Counted from the first letter of the stretch, positions 34,272-44,737 are shown. The stretch is 45,802 bases of DNA from an uncultured Planctomycetaceae bacterium (GCA_903861195.1 CAIOTJ010000013.1:1-45802); one strand, 5' to 3'. The notes: generated by a model not told the origin, from the sequence alone. Numbers and translations: made by a program.

Positions 34272-35264
34272 TTACTTGTCGCGTTCGTCAGCCGGTCGGC
34301 GATCGGTCCAGGGGATCTGCAAATCCCTCAGATGCTTGTTGAAAAAGGCCAACATGTTGTCTTCCAGCTTGGTCCGCTTCCCCAGTAGATCCGTCCCGCG
34401 GAATGTCCCGGGGTACTCTTTGAAATACATTCGCTCGTCACTTCGCGGCAGTGACGAGATTTGTTCGTAGGTCTTCTTGGCCTGACCCTTGTCTTCCTTG
34501 TCTCTCTGGCTGACGGCCACGAGGAAGGCGACTCCCCGCTGGGGGGCCGACAGCAACTTCAGGGGAGCGGCGATGTTCAGCCCCTGCAGATTCTGGACGG
34601 GGGAGATCAACACCAGAGCCCGCACATTCTCACCCCGGGGGGTCTCCATCCCGGAACCGGCCGGAGCATCGTCATAGCGGGTTTTCTGCCAGTCGCGCGC
34701 CGCGGCAAACGCGGCCACGGTCGCTCCCATCTCGGGTCCCACGAAGCCCGTTTTGTTCATGTTGAGGTGGCCCTGTTGGTGCTCGGTCAGCAGGAATTTG
34801 TTGACCGCCTCCATGTCGAACTCCACCATCTGGGAATATTCAATCTTCCGGGCCGCCTTGCGGGCCGTTTTCTTGTCGGACTGGGCCACCACCCCCACGG
34901 CACCGTCCCCCTTCGAGTCGCCGTGGCCACGCAGGTCGAGTGTCAGCACCGCGTAGCCTTCGTTTTGCAACCGGGCGGCAAAGCTGTCGCGGCCCTGCCA
35001 GATCATGCGGTTCCCGTCGGCCATGTGCAGCAGCACGACGACGGGCGCATCTTTCCCGCGGTTGGATTGGAAATAGGTTCCCTTGAGGGTGCCGCCGTCC
35101 TTGGTTTCCAGGGACCGCACAACCGGTTCGAATTTCTCTTTGTCCTTGTCTTTCGAGCCAGCGTTTTGCGCCGCCGCCGAGGTGACAATGAGCGCAGAAA
35201 ACAGCATGGCCCACGCGGCACAGACCAGACCGCGCGTGACCCGGTGGAGCAATGGTGTGCGCAT
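34272..35264 (-). CDS. Secreted alpha/beta-hydrolase-fold protein with altered catalytic site
   Basis: From the ATG at 35264 (GAGGGG upstream) the product is 330 residues with a signal peptide (about 1-32, ending SAAAQ). The fold is clear: VVVLLHMADGNRMIW, YAVLTLDLRGHGDS and the nucleophile elbow TGFVGPEMGATVAAF. The elbow should be G-x-S-x-G but reads Gly176-Pro-Glu178-Met-Gly180, so the serine is replaced by glutamate. Asp255 is at the acid position (LVAVSQRDKED). The expected histidine before GTDLL is Arg289. I infer a pseudoenzyme or an unusual activity. It stands downstream of the ceramidase-like gene on the same strand (134 bases apart). Confidence 0.8.
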   Translation of the reverse strand: MRTPLLHRVTRGLVCAAWAMLFSALIVTSAAAQNAGSKDKDKEKFEPVVRSLETKDGGTLKGTYFQSNRGKDAPVVVLLHMADGNRMIWQGRDSFAARLQNEGYAVLTLDLRGHGDSKGDGAVGVVAQSDKKTARKAARKIEYSQMVEFDMEAVNKFLLTEHQQGHLNMNKTGFVGPEMGATVAAFAAARDWQKTRYDDAPAGSGMETPRGENVRALVLISPVQNLQGLNIAAPLKLLSAPQRGVAFLVAVSQRDKEDKGQAKKTYEQISSLPRSDERMYFKEYPGTFRGTDLLGKRTKLEDNMLAFFNKHLRDLQIPWTDRRPADERDK

Positions 35265-35398
35265 CAGACCCCTCGAAGAATCAAAAGAGCAATCAAACAC
35301 AACGGGTTCGCGGAGAGAACAATTCGGCGGCATCCTCGCGACGGTGCGGAGTCAACCGCCGGAATCTCACGAATTCTACGGGTCGACGCGTCGGGGGG

Positions 35399-36850
35399 TC
35401 AACGTGCCAACAGGCGACCGATGGCCCGAACCGCCGCTTCGGTCATCTGCTCCAGACAACCCGGTGCCAACAGTGCAATCGATTCCTGGTAGATCCCCCG
35501 TCCCCATGCCGAAATGGGGGGCAAATACGAACATCGGGCCCCGTTCGCGAGGGTGATCACCACAATTGTGGTCTGGGGGTAACGGTTGCGCAGAGTTTGC
35601 TGAAAACTCTGGTAGGGCTCCCCCTCGATCGCCACCCAGATCACATCCCCCCAGCGCCAGGCGAGAATCGACAGAGGATACGTGCGCCCCTCCGGGAGCA
35701 CCGCGAGACGAGTCAATTGCCGGTCCATTCGCTCGACCATGGCGTGAGCGTCCCGTTCCGCCACCGCATCTCCCGCCCGCTGGGCGGTCAACTCCCGTTG
35801 GAGCCAGTCTGCACGGGCTGAGCGGACCTCTGCGGCCGTCGGCAGTTCTGTGCGGTAGAGTAACGGAACGCACTCCGTCAGCACGTCGCAACGGCTGGCC
35901 GCGGCCTCACCCTCCTGGTCGAGCGGTTGCCAATCCCAGACCCCCAGTGTGGCGCCCGAGACCACCGGCCCCCGGTAAACCTGCCGCTGCCCGGCAGGTC
36001 CCAGTCCCTCGAGGGCCGCGAGAACGGCATGGCCCAACTGGCGGCCATTGCGATCGGCGACCGCCGGATCTCCCACAAATCCCTCCCGCGGCCCAAGATC
36101 TCCCGAGGCCCCCTGGAAGAACAGGCACGGGACCTTGGTGGCACCTTCCACCACGTCGCGCATCGCTCCCGGATAATCCGGGCTGATCAGGGTGTTTTCC
36201 CACGCCAGGGTCGTGGGATGACAGGCATAGTTCACGAACGTGGCGATTGGCTCTCCTGTCAGGCGGGAGATTCGCCCCACCACCACAGTGTCATCCGCGG
36301 CAGCTCCGGGATGGTATCCGCAGACGATCTGACCGGTCTCGGGATCGGTGAAGTCCCGTTCGGCGGCGAGATCGCAACGGCCCACCGCATGATCGATGAC
36401 CGCCGGCGCGAGACTGTCGCGGGCTTTCAACACCAGTTCGGCCAGGGTTCGGGTCAACTGGTCGAGGTAAGGCGCAATCAACTCACCGCCGGGCAGATGG
36501 CTTCGCGAGAGATCCATGAGCCCGGCCGAATGCGTGTGGGAATAGGCCAGCAGAAACTGGCCTGCCGGGATGCCCGTTCGTTGTTCCAGTTCGGCGAGCA
36601 GCCGCGATTGTTCCCCGTGCCACAGCAGGCAGTGATCGAGCGCTAGCAGATACCACGGAGCGGGAGTTGCCGCTTCATACGGTGCGAGGCACGCGACAGT
36701 GGCGGTCAGTGGGCGGTGCACTCCCGTGGCGCGATCATGCCGGGCCGCCCCCCACATGCGGTGGTAGATTCCCACCGGGGGAGTGATGTCTCCCCGGGCG
36801 ACCCCGGCCTGGCAGAGGGTCTGGGGAGGGCGGACAGAGGGGACGGGCAT
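35399..36850 (-). CDS. Neutral/alkaline non-lysosomal ceramidase-like protein
   Basis: The 483-residue product lacks an obvious signal peptide. It has the neutral ceramidase signatures: AGVARGDITPPVGIYHRMWGAA at 15-36, SHTHSAG at 104-110 and FVNYACHPTTL at 205-215 (His211 at the place of a zinc ligand). It is shorter than characterised ceramidases (about 650-750 residues) and ends soon after the segment VAIEGEPYQSFQQTLR, so it lacks the C-terminal Ig-like domain. Ceramidases cleave the amide bond of N-acylsphingosine, but planctomycete members are mostly uncharacterised and may act on other amides. It starts 69 bases after the AI-2E-type gene, so co-transcription is likely. Confidence 0.82.
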   Translation of the reverse strand: MPVPSVRPPQTLCQAGVARGDITPPVGIYHRMWGAARHDRATGVHRPLTATVACLAPYEAATPAPWYLLALDHCLLWHGEQSRLLAELEQRTGIPAGQFLLAYSHTHSAGLMDLSRSHLPGGELIAPYLDQLTRTLAELVLKARDSLAPAVIDHAVGRCDLAAERDFTDPETGQIVCGYHPGAAADDTVVVGRISRLTGEPIATFVNYACHPTTLAWENTLISPDYPGAMRDVVEGATKVPCLFFQGASGDLGPREGFVGDPAVADRNGRQLGHAVLAALEGLGPAGQRQVYRGPVVSGATLGVWDWQPLDQEGEAAASRCDVLTECVPLLYRTELPTAAEVRSARADWLQRELTAQRAGDAVAERDAHAMVERMDRQLTRLAVLPEGRTYPLSILAWRWGDVIWVAIEGEPYQSFQQTLRNRYPQTTIVVITLANGARCSYLPPISAWGRGIYQESIALLAPGCLEQMTEAAVRAIGRLLAR

Positions 36851-36919
36851 GCTGGGGGGCCTCGGGATTTGATCCGATCGGGTGGTGGGGAGACGCGGGA
36901 GGGCTCAAACGCGGGACGG

Positions 36920-38305
36920 TTACTCGTCGCTGAGCAGCAACGCCCAGCCCTGGGCTCCAACCACATGCTGCAGGGTAATCTTGACCGCGGCCATCATCGG
37001 ATAGGCCAGAATCAGTCCCAGCACTCCCCAGGCCCAGCCCCAATACGAGAGCCAGAGGAACATCAGGGTCGAGTCGAGGTTAAGCTGCTTTCCAGACATC
37101 TTCAATTCCACGAAGTCGATCCAGAAGATGCGGTTGAGAATGATCAGCGTTCCCAGGATGGTGGCTGTGGTCGCGCTGTCGAGATCGAGATACGCCAACA
37201 CAACCGGAGGAACACAGGCGGCCATGCTGCCGATGTAGGTGATGTAATTGGAGGCGAAAAACAGAAAGGCCCACAACAGCCAATGGTCGAGTCCGAACAG
37301 GTACATGATCAGGCCGGCGGCAATCCCCATACCCAGACCGACCACCGTTTTGACCACCATGAACCGTTCCATCGATTCCGAGATTCCCTGGCCAATCGAA
37401 ACCACCCGCACCCCCCGCTCGCCGGGGAAGGCGCGTTGAATCCGCTCGGCCATGCGGCGGCTGCCGAGGAACAGGAACACGAGGTAGAAGAACACCAGAA
37501 CCCCCATTTGCACCGCGTCGAAGCCATGGGCGAACACGTAGTTCAGCACATCCTTGGACGAGATCCGGAACAGGTCGGTGAGGGACGTGCGGGGAGACGG
37601 GTTCAATTCCGCGGGCATGCTCGGTCGGTGGGTGTCGACCGAGACGTCTGTCTCGGTGTGATCGTCACCCCCTGCCGGTGTTTGACCGATGCCCGGCCGG
37701 GGATGCTTGCGACGCAACCGGCTTGGATCCAGATCGGGAGTCAATTCCGGCAACTCGGAACGGGAAGTCTCGGAATTGTCCGTCGTCTCACTTCCGATTC
37801 CGTCTCCGCGATTGAGAGACGGCCCTCCGGAGGGTTCCGGGACTGAATCGGGTGTTGTGCCGCTGGAACGAGCATTGCCTGCCGGGGGGGAGGCGGGCAG
37901 GGGAGCCGACAGCCAGGGAACACTCGGACTCCAGGCGCTAATGAAGGCCACGATCCGGTCTTCATACCGGGGCCAGGTCTTCTGGAACAGAATCGACTCG
38001 CGATAGACGAACTGTGCCAAAAGAATGGAGCCGATGAGAAACAGCCCGATCAGGCTGGTGGTGGCGGTCCAGGGACGCATCCCCAGTTGAGACAGAGACC
38101 GGACTCCAAACTGAATGGCGTAAAAGAGAAACACCGCCACCAGGAACGGTTGCAGCACGGGGCCCAAATGTGTGATCGCGGTCCCCAGGGCCAGCAGCGC
38201 CAAAACCACCAGCGAGGCTTCTCCCGCCGTCCACGAGGCCGGCAAGCGGTCGAAGTTGGGATGCGCGGGGGGAGGCGGGTCAGTCGGAAGAGTCGGGGGA
38301 GTCAT
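36920..38305 (-). CDS. AI-2E family transporter (PerM-like) with long soluble insertion
   Basis: The 461-residue protein has the AI-2E/PerM layout: N-terminal helices at about 29-75 and 82-98, a soluble segment, then a block of five or more helices from about 261 to 450 with GMGIAAGLIMYLFGLDHWLLWAFLFF and ILNRIFWIDFVELKMSGKQLNLDSTLMFL. Between residues about 130 and 240 is a low-complexity, Ser/Pro/Asp-rich stretch that other members lack. These proteins export or exchange small molecules or ions; AI-2 transport is one proposed role only. It is the first gene of a minus-strand run with the ceramidase-like and hydrolase-like genes. Confidence 0.9.
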   Translation of the reverse strand: MTPPTLPTDPPPPAHPNFDRLPASWTAGEASLVVLALLALGTAITHLGPVLQPFLVAVFLFYAIQFGVRSLSQLGMRPWTATTSLIGLFLIGSILLAQFVYRESILFQKTWPRYEDRIVAFISAWSPSVPWLSAPLPASPPAGNARSSGTTPDSVPEPSGGPSLNRGDGIGSETTDNSETSRSELPELTPDLDPSRLRRKHPRPGIGQTPAGGDDHTETDVSVDTHRPSMPAELNPSPRTSLTDLFRISSKDVLNYVFAHGFDAVQMGVLVFFYLVFLFLGSRRMAERIQRAFPGERGVRVVSIGQGISESMERFMVVKTVVGLGMGIAAGLIMYLFGLDHWLLWAFLFFASNYITYIGSMAACVPPVVLAYLDLDSATTATILGTLIILNRIFWIDFVELKMSGKQLNLDSTLMFLWLSYWGWAWGVLGLILAYPMMAAVKITLQHVVGAQGWALLLSDE

Positions 38306-38572
38306 GGTGTCGAATGCCGCGACCGCGGAGCCCTCAGTCAGGCGTTCCGCAAAGCAGTGTGTTGAGAAAACCGTGACGGCGAGCCAAACGTATCATCCGA
38401 TCTCGGGTTTCACCCCTGAGATGCATCTTCCTTCACTCCCTCCGATTCCTCAAGCGGTGGCCGGGAATAAACCCGGGGGGGTTGCGCATCACACCTCTGT
38501 GGGAAAGTCGTGGCCCCCCCCTTCATGGGGTGGTGCCATTTTGTCTAGTCCAGGATTTCGGAGAGTTTGCAG

Positions 38573-38884
38573 ATGAACCGTTGGTGCAGCTTGGTGGTGT
38601 TGGCGGGGGTGTCTTTCGGGTTGGTCGGATGCCAGGAGCAGAAGCCGGCGGCTCCCGCCCAGGCGACCGATCCGATGGAAATGCAGCGCAAGATGATGGA
38701 AGGAATGAAGGGGATGGGCCCCTCTCCCCAGCAGTTGGAAGAGGCCAAGAAGCAGGGCCTGAGCGTTGAGGGAGCTCCCGGAACCGAGCCCGCCGCCGAA
38801 GGTGCCAAGGAAGAGCCCGCCGCCGAGCCCGCCAAGGAAGCACCGGCCGCCGAGCCCGCTGCCGAAGAGAAGAAGCCCGAGTAG
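38573..38884 (+). CDS. Small lipoprotein with Ala/Glu/Pro repeats
   Basis: The ATG at 38573 (GGAGAG upstream) gives 103 residues. The signal peptide ends in the lipobox LVGC, with lipidation at Cys20. The mature part has a Met-rich stretch (EMQRKMMEGMKGMG) and a C-terminal half made of imperfect EEPAAEPAKEAPAAEP repeats. It should be a membrane-tethered, extended protein. The repeats are low-complexity and could vary in number between strains. The function is unknown. A strong terminator follows at 38973-39008. Confidence 0.8.
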   Translation: MNRWCSLVVLAGVSFGLVGCQEQKPAAPAQATDPMEMQRKMMEGMKGMGPSPQQLEEAKKQGLSVEGAPGTEPAAEGAKEEPAAEPAKEAPAAEPAAEEKKPE

Positions 38885-38972
38885 TTCCGTCCTCTCCATG
38901 GGCCTCCGGGACAGTTCCGGAGACCAGCCGAGAGGCTTCGCTGGAACAACTCGCAAGAGTTGGCTGCAAGAG

Positions 38973-39008
38973 AACCACGGCGTCTCACCGAGACGCCGTG
39001 GTTTTTTC
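38973..39008 (+). terminator. Rho-independent terminator after the small lipoprotein gene
   Basis: AACCACGGCGTCTC at 38973-38986 pairs perfectly over 14 bases with GAGACGCCGTGGTT at 38990-39003, around an ACC loop, followed by TTTT and C. This is one of the strongest terminators in the window. It is oriented for plus-strand transcription. Confidence 0.95.
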
Positions 39009-39109
39009 GTGCCGTTCGCCCAAGGGGATGGGCCCGGCATTCAATGTTGGCCTGCTGATCGCGGCAAGTCGGGAGAGGACGCACTGGTCTCGCGATGGTG
39101 TCCCCCACA

Positions 39110-39667
39110 TCAGTCGGCCGGCTCGGTGGGAGCCTGCAAAAACGTAAAGGCCAGAATGGTCACCAGGCCCGAGAGACCAAGTAGGCCTTGACTGACCGCA
39201 GGGTGCCGAATGGTCCAGCGCAGCAGCGGCAAGAACCACGGTTCTGCCGCGTTTGTCGCGGCGTCAGCTTCCCCGGGGCGGGGCATTCCAGCAACCCCGC
39301 CTCCCGCCAACACGGGCACCGTCAGATGCGGCGGCAGGGGAATGGCCTCTTCTTCGGCCGGGCGGAAATCAAACGCCTGTCGGGCCAGTTCCCGGGCGAA
39401 CGCCGGGTCGCGTTCGCAGGCATCAGCCAGCCTCTGCAGCCGGGTGGTCTCGGTCTGCCAGGTCAATAACCGCTGATGATTGACTCGTTCGATCCCTCGC
39501 AGGTCGGAGTTCAGCACGAGTTTCGGCGCCAGATAGACCACCGCATAGACACCTCCACACCCAAACAGGCAGATCCAAAACAACACCGAGGCCCACCCCG
39601 CAAGTGCAAGGTGGGCCCAGTTGTCATCCTGTGAACGACTGGCGGAAGACGGGGGCAAGTCCGGCAT
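39110..39667 (-). CDS. FtsB/DivIC-like septum formation initiator family protein
   Basis: The 185-residue protein has a transmembrane helix at about 23-47, then a coiled-coil segment (SDLRGIERVNHQRLLTWQTETTRLQRLADACERDPAFARELARQAFDF). Its tail ERDPAFARELARQAFDFRPAEEEAIPLP matches the FtsB/DivIC pattern ...D..yiE..AR..Lg...pGE....lp. A second hydrophobic helix near the C-terminus (GLLGLSGLVTILAFTFL) is unusual for the family. It lies 54 bases downstream of eno on the same strand, the order eno-ftsB found in many bacteria. FtsB links FtsL and FtsQ in the divisome. The planctomycetes generally lack FtsZ, so its role here is open. The call rests on synteny and motif. Confidence 0.65.
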   Translation of the reverse strand: MPDLPPSSASRSQDDNWAHLALAGWASVLFWICLFGCGGVYAVVYLAPKLVLNSDLRGIERVNHQRLLTWQTETTRLQRLADACERDPAFARELARQAFDFRPAEEEAIPLPPHLTVPVLAGGGVAGMPRPGEADAATNAAEPWFLPLLRWTIRHPAVSQGLLGLSGLVTILAFTFLQAPTEPAD

Positions 39668-39721
39668 GACGGTCTTGTTCGACTGTCTGCCCGGGAAACT
39701 CGACCCATCTCCCGCAGGCCG

Positions 39722-41026
<1,305 letters not shown>

Positions 41027-41217
41027 TCACTGGCTTCCTGTTCACTGAACCATGGCGGCGGCCACACCGGCGAATCGGGGCCAGCCCACCACCTGAGAAG
41101 GGACGCATTGTTGCGAGTCGGGGCCGATTTTGCCACCTTGGGGGGGCGTGTGGTCTGTCGGTGGTCCCCGCCGACAGTGTCCGCTTTCGAATCCCACTCC
41201 GTCGCTTGTCTCCCCGC

Positions 41218-42213
41218 ATGCCCACTCCGGTTGAACGCCGTGCTCCGCTTCCCATGGACCCCCGAGTCACCAGCATCCAGCCGGGCAGTGGTGTCTGCAT
41301 GCGGTTGGAGCTCGCCTGGGGAGCGGTTCGACGCTGGTGGCTGAAGACCTTTTGCAAGGGGTATGTCGAGCGGATGGCGAAACTTCGGCAGGGAGATTTC
41401 AATCCCTGTCCGTTCGAAGTGCTCGATCCACGCGACCTGAAATTCTACCGGAATCAGGGAGGCTATTTCTGGAAGCCGGAAGACGACCCGTTTGCCTGGC
41501 GGGACCAGTTGCCCTTCGCCCGGGCGGGGCTGACCGAACTCTGGATGCTGACCTTGGGATTCTGGCTGGCGGCCGGATTGGGGTGGTGGTGGGCCCAGTC
41601 CCTCGTCTCCCCCTGGAACTGGCTGCTCCAGATTCTCGCTCTCGCGGGAGTCTTTTGCGGGGGCTGTATCGTGTGGTTCTTCAGGAATCCCCGGCGCGTT
41701 CCCCCCAACGACCCGACGGCCCTCGTCTCGCCGGCGGATGGCACGGTTGTTCATATTGAAGAGCTGCCGCATGATGAGTTCATCGGCGGGCCCGCCCTCT
41801 TGATTGGCATCTTTCTGTCGGTGTTCAACGTGCACATCAACCGGGTTCCCACGGCAACCCGCGTGGTGGGGGTCCGGTATCGCCCCGGGAAGTTTCTGAA
41901 CGCGCTCAAGCCTGCCTCGGCCCAGGAGAATGAACGGCTCGAACTGCTGTTGCAGGAAACCGGTCCGGCGGCCCGGCCGCTGATCGTGCGGCAGATTGCC
42001 GGGGCCATTGCCCGCCGGATTGTCTGCTGGGTGCGGCTCGATGAAGAACTGCCGACGGCGGCGCAGTTTGGAATGATCAAGCTGGGCTCTCGGACCGAGC
42101 TGCTGGTCCCCCGGGAGGCAGGGCTGGAAATCGTCGCCCAATTGGGGCAGAAAGTCGCGGCCGGCGAATCGATTCTGGTTCGCTACTCCAACGTCTCCCA
42201 AACGGCCAAATAA
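41218..42213 (+). CDS. psd: Phosphatidylserine decarboxylase with N-terminal membrane extension
   Basis: Psd makes phosphatidylethanolamine from phosphatidylserine at the inner membrane. The catalytic half has SPADGTVVHIEE, FNVHINRVP, and the self-cleavage site FGMIKLGSRTELLVP, where cleavage between Gly and Ser gives the pyruvoyl group. This LGSR form fits the short Psd-B type. Before it come a charged, Trp/Tyr-rich part (YVERMAKLRQGDFNPCPFEV) and two hydrophobic helices (about TELWMLTLGFWLAAGLGWWW and WLLQILALAGVFCGGCIVWF) that anchor the enzyme. The start is unresolved: ATG at 41218 is given, with GTG 41161 and ATGs at 41254 and 41299 also possible. It is divergent from eno. Confidence 0.9.
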   Translation: MPTPVERRAPLPMDPRVTSIQPGSGVCMRLELAWGAVRRWWLKTFCKGYVERMAKLRQGDFNPCPFEVLDPRDLKFYRNQGGYFWKPEDDPFAWRDQLPFARAGLTELWMLTLGFWLAAGLGWWWAQSLVSPWNWLLQILALAGVFCGGCIVWFFRNPRRVPPNDPTALVSPADGTVVHIEELPHDEFIGGPALLIGIFLSVFNVHINRVPTATRVVGVRYRPGKFLNALKPASAQENERLELLLQETGPAARPLIVRQIAGAIARRIVCWVRLDEELPTAAQFGMIKLGSRTELLVPREAGLEIVAQLGQKVAAGESILVRYSNVSQTAK

Positions 42214-42679
42214 GGCGCGAGTTCGAAATCCCGGCGGCTGGATCATTCTCGGATTTCCCGTGATTGGCAGAGTGCGGAGCTGAGTCTGGAAAGCCGCTTC
42301 GCACGCGGAGCCTTGCCGTTGACCGGCAAGTCGTACGACAGGTTTCCAACCTGTCGGTGATTCGACGTGGCGGAAGGACCGAACGCTCGATCAAATTCGC
42401 CGGTCACTTTCGGCACGAACGCTGGACCCCGCCGTGCCGTTGGGAGTCCGGTGTCACACCAGGATTCGACAAACTGGAAGTGTGTCGCCACGGCCGTGGG
42501 ATAGGCTTCCAGCCTGTCAGTCAAACAATCCGCGTGTGTGGGGACGCTGGACCCCATCGTGCTGTTGGGAGGGCGGGATCACACTTGGGTGTGGAACAGG
42601 TTGGAAAACCTATTCTACGGACGGCCGGTGGGTGCGCACCCTGGGCGTCTTGACTCACTCAACTCGACCGAAACCCCGT
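42214..42679. repeat. Repeat island upstream of the AAA ATPase stop: palindromes and direct repeats
   Basis: This 466-base gene-free region holds palindromes with the core AGGYTTCCARCCT or close variants: 42337-42355 (GACAGGTTTCCAACCTGTC, a perfect 8-bp stem), 42503-42515 and 42598-42611. A CTTGCCG/CGGCAAG hairpin lies at 42312-42330. A 41-base unit at 42419-42459 recurs at 42544-42584 with 34 identities. Open frames across it encode repeated junk. A second, related cluster lies on the other side of the ATPase gene. Confidence 0.8.
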
Positions 42680-44737
42680 TCAGACCGCGTCGATCTGGTG
42701 GGCGATGCGGAGGAGGCGGCGGACTTCTTCGAGGTGGGCCTGCAGATCGGCGGGGGAGTGCCGGCCCATCTCCTTCAAACCCTGCTCGAACTGCTCCAGA
42801 ACCAGCGCTTCCGACCCCAAATCGGCCTCCAGATTCAGCAGCAGGTGGCAGGTTGCGAGATTTGGTTTAATAAAGCGGAACCGCTCCAGGTCGAACTCGC
42901 GCAGCCGGGCTTCCCCCCGCGCGACCCGGGCCCGCAGCGATTCCAGCCGTTGGGCCTCGGTGGGGGCCGGACGGGGGCTGGCTACGGCCACCGACCCGGT
43001 GGCCTCTCCCGCAGCAGGTGCTGGAACCGCCCCCGCGGCAACCGCCGTTGCCGAGGAGTCGGTCGCCGACGGGACGTGGAGGGCGGTCGTGTTCGCCAGC
43101 GGGAGCGCGGCATCGCAAGGCCCAGCCGCCGCGTTGCTGGCCAAGGGGGTCGGCCCCAGTGGGGCCGGCTTCTTCCGCCGTTTGGGCAGCGGAGGACCCA
43201 CCACCGGGGGCCGGTCGGGCTCGGGAATCTCACGGCGTTTCAAAATATCCTCCCAGGCTCCGATGATCTTGCGGATCCCCAGGTCATTGTCGGGACACGC
43301 TTCAAACTCGTAGCCGAAGTTGTAGACGATCGACGCCTCCATCAGCTTCGATCCCGTAATTCCCTCCCGGCGGGCGCAGATCCGCAGTGTCTCGAAATCG
43401 GCCAGTCCCCCGAACATCCGCAGATAGAGCCCGATGAACGTCTTGGCGTGAAACAACAGCCGTTGTTTGGCGTCGAGCTTGCTGAGGGGAAATTCCTGTC
43501 CAGTCCCCACCTCCCACCGCAGCGGCTGACCGGGGGCCTGCCACAACCGCCACGGCTCCCGTCCCGAATCGCCGTAGCCGTGATTCAGCTTCAGGCACTC
43601 CAGCACCCGGTCCCCCTGCGCGGGATCTTCCGGCTGGGCGACACGCCAGATGCAGCGGGCCACGCTGGTGAGCGAGTCGCTTTTGAAGTACTGCTTGATC
43701 CCGGTGGCGTTCCGGAAGGCGTCGGGGCGTTGGGTCAGCACGAAGGTCACTTCCGTCTGCCGGCCCAGCACCTGCAGCTCGTGGATCAGATCTTCAAACA
43801 CCCGTTCGCTGTCGGTCTTCAGGTGCTGCTTGAGCTGGTCGACCACCACCAGCCGAATGCTGGGACGGCGCAGCAAAAACTGCCCGAGTTTCCGCAGAAT
43901 CTCCTGGGTGTGGAGGCGGACCCGGGGTTCGGGCGGTTCCCCCGCGGCCAGTCCGGGGGTCGCGAACGGCCCCTCGGGGAATTCGCTGTGCGTGTGTCCC
44001 CAGTCGAGCACTTGGGTCGAGGCGTGCAGCACACGCTCGGCATCGCCGCCGTTCAGAGACACCTGGTCGACGATGTCGCGGCGGAAGTCATCGACGCAGT
44101 TGAAGACCAGCACATCCGAGGGGGGGAGCGCTTGGGAAGGGTCGTCGCTGCCGGGAAACGCCCGGCCCGTGGTGACCCGGGCGATCCAGTCGGTCAGCAG
44201 GCGGGTCTTTCCCGCCCCTTCTTCGCCGACGATCACCACCAGGTCTCCCACGCAGATCTTGTCGCGCCAGAGCCAGCCGTCGTTGTGCGGCTGCCGTCGC
44301 TGGCCCGGCGGCGTGTTCTCGATCGGTTCGCGCCCCGGAATGACCCGCCGCGGGGCCACCGTTCCTGCTGACCGGGAGGCCTTCGGCACTGGCACCACCG
44401 GCCCCCCCGCCGCGCAATCGACGGCGGCGGAACCCGGTTCCCGGCGACGGGCATCCCGTGAACCGATCTCGCGCGTCTGGACTTCGGCTGCCCCAGCCGT
44501 CTCATCCAAGTCCGTCTCAGCCCACCTCCCGTCCAGCTCCAGATCATCTGGGTCCAATTCGTCGAGACAAGGGGTGTGGCTGAGGTGTCGAGGGAGGGAC
44601 GCGGGCCGGTCCAGAACGGCGGTCGCTCCGGAAGCAAACCCGGTTTGTGCGGGCTGAAGTTGTGTCGTATGAGTGGCTCCCCGGGTGGCCGCCTGGGCCC
44701 GGGCCTGCTTTCGCAGCCTGCGAGTGTGACGAGACAT
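42680..44737 (-). CDS. Large AAA_25/RepA-like ATPase with disordered ends
   Basis: The 685-residue product has a basic, low-complexity N-terminus (about 1-150), a RecA-like ATPase domain with Walker A GEEGAGKT at 171-178 and Walker B LVVVDQL (Asp300), and sensor-like TFVLTQRPDAFRN near 331-343. A helical region (about 420-510), an Ala/Pro-rich low-complexity part (about 520-600) and a C-terminal helical domain follow. The ATPase core resembles RepA-type and AAA_25 proteins, which include plasmid replication helicases. No primase or replication origin is next to it, so its role is uncertain: DNA replication, partition or regulation are all possible. Repeat islands flank it on both sides. The ATG is at 44737. 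Confidence 0.8.
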   Translation of the reverse strand: MSRHTRRLRKQARAQAATRGATHTTQLQPAQTGFASGATAVLDRPASLPRHLSHTPCLDELDPDDLELDGRWAETDLDETAGAAEVQTREIGSRDARRREPGSAAVDCAAGGPVVPVPKASRSAGTVAPRRVIPGREPIENTPPGQRRQPHNDGWLWRDKICVGDLVVIVGEEGAGKTRLLTDWIARVTTGRAFPGSDDPSQALPPSDVLVFNCVDDFRRDIVDQVSLNGGDAERVLHASTQVLDWGHTHSEFPEGPFATPGLAAGEPPEPRVRLHTQEILRKLGQFLLRRPSIRLVVVDQLKQHLKTDSERVFEDLIHELQVLGRQTEVTFVLTQRPDAFRNATGIKQYFKSDSLTSVARCIWRVAQPEDPAQGDRVLECLKLNHGYGDSGREPWRLWQAPGQPLRWEVGTGQEFPLSKLDAKQRLLFHAKTFIGLYLRMFGGLADFETLRICARREGITGSKLMEASIVYNFGYEFEACPDNDLGIRKIIGAWEDILKRREIPEPDRPPVVGPPLPKRRKKPAPLGPTPLASNAAAGPCDAALPLANTTALHVPSATDSSATAVAAGAVPAPAAGEATGSVAVASPRPAPTEAQRLESLRARVARGEARLREFDLERFRFIKPNLATCHLLLNLEADLGSEALVLEQFEQGLKEMGRHSPADLQAHLEEVRRLLRIAHQIDAV

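Noticed and set aside
42434-44371. A 645-codon open frame on the plus strand opposite the ATPase gene
   Set aside because: Composition is that of an antisense shadow and it starts inside the repeat island; the minus-strand frame has intact Walker motifs.
42680-44737. ATPase gene as an intact integrated plasmid or prophage
   Set aside because: There is no integrase, primase, attachment site or capsid gene, only the lone ATPase and palindromic repeats.
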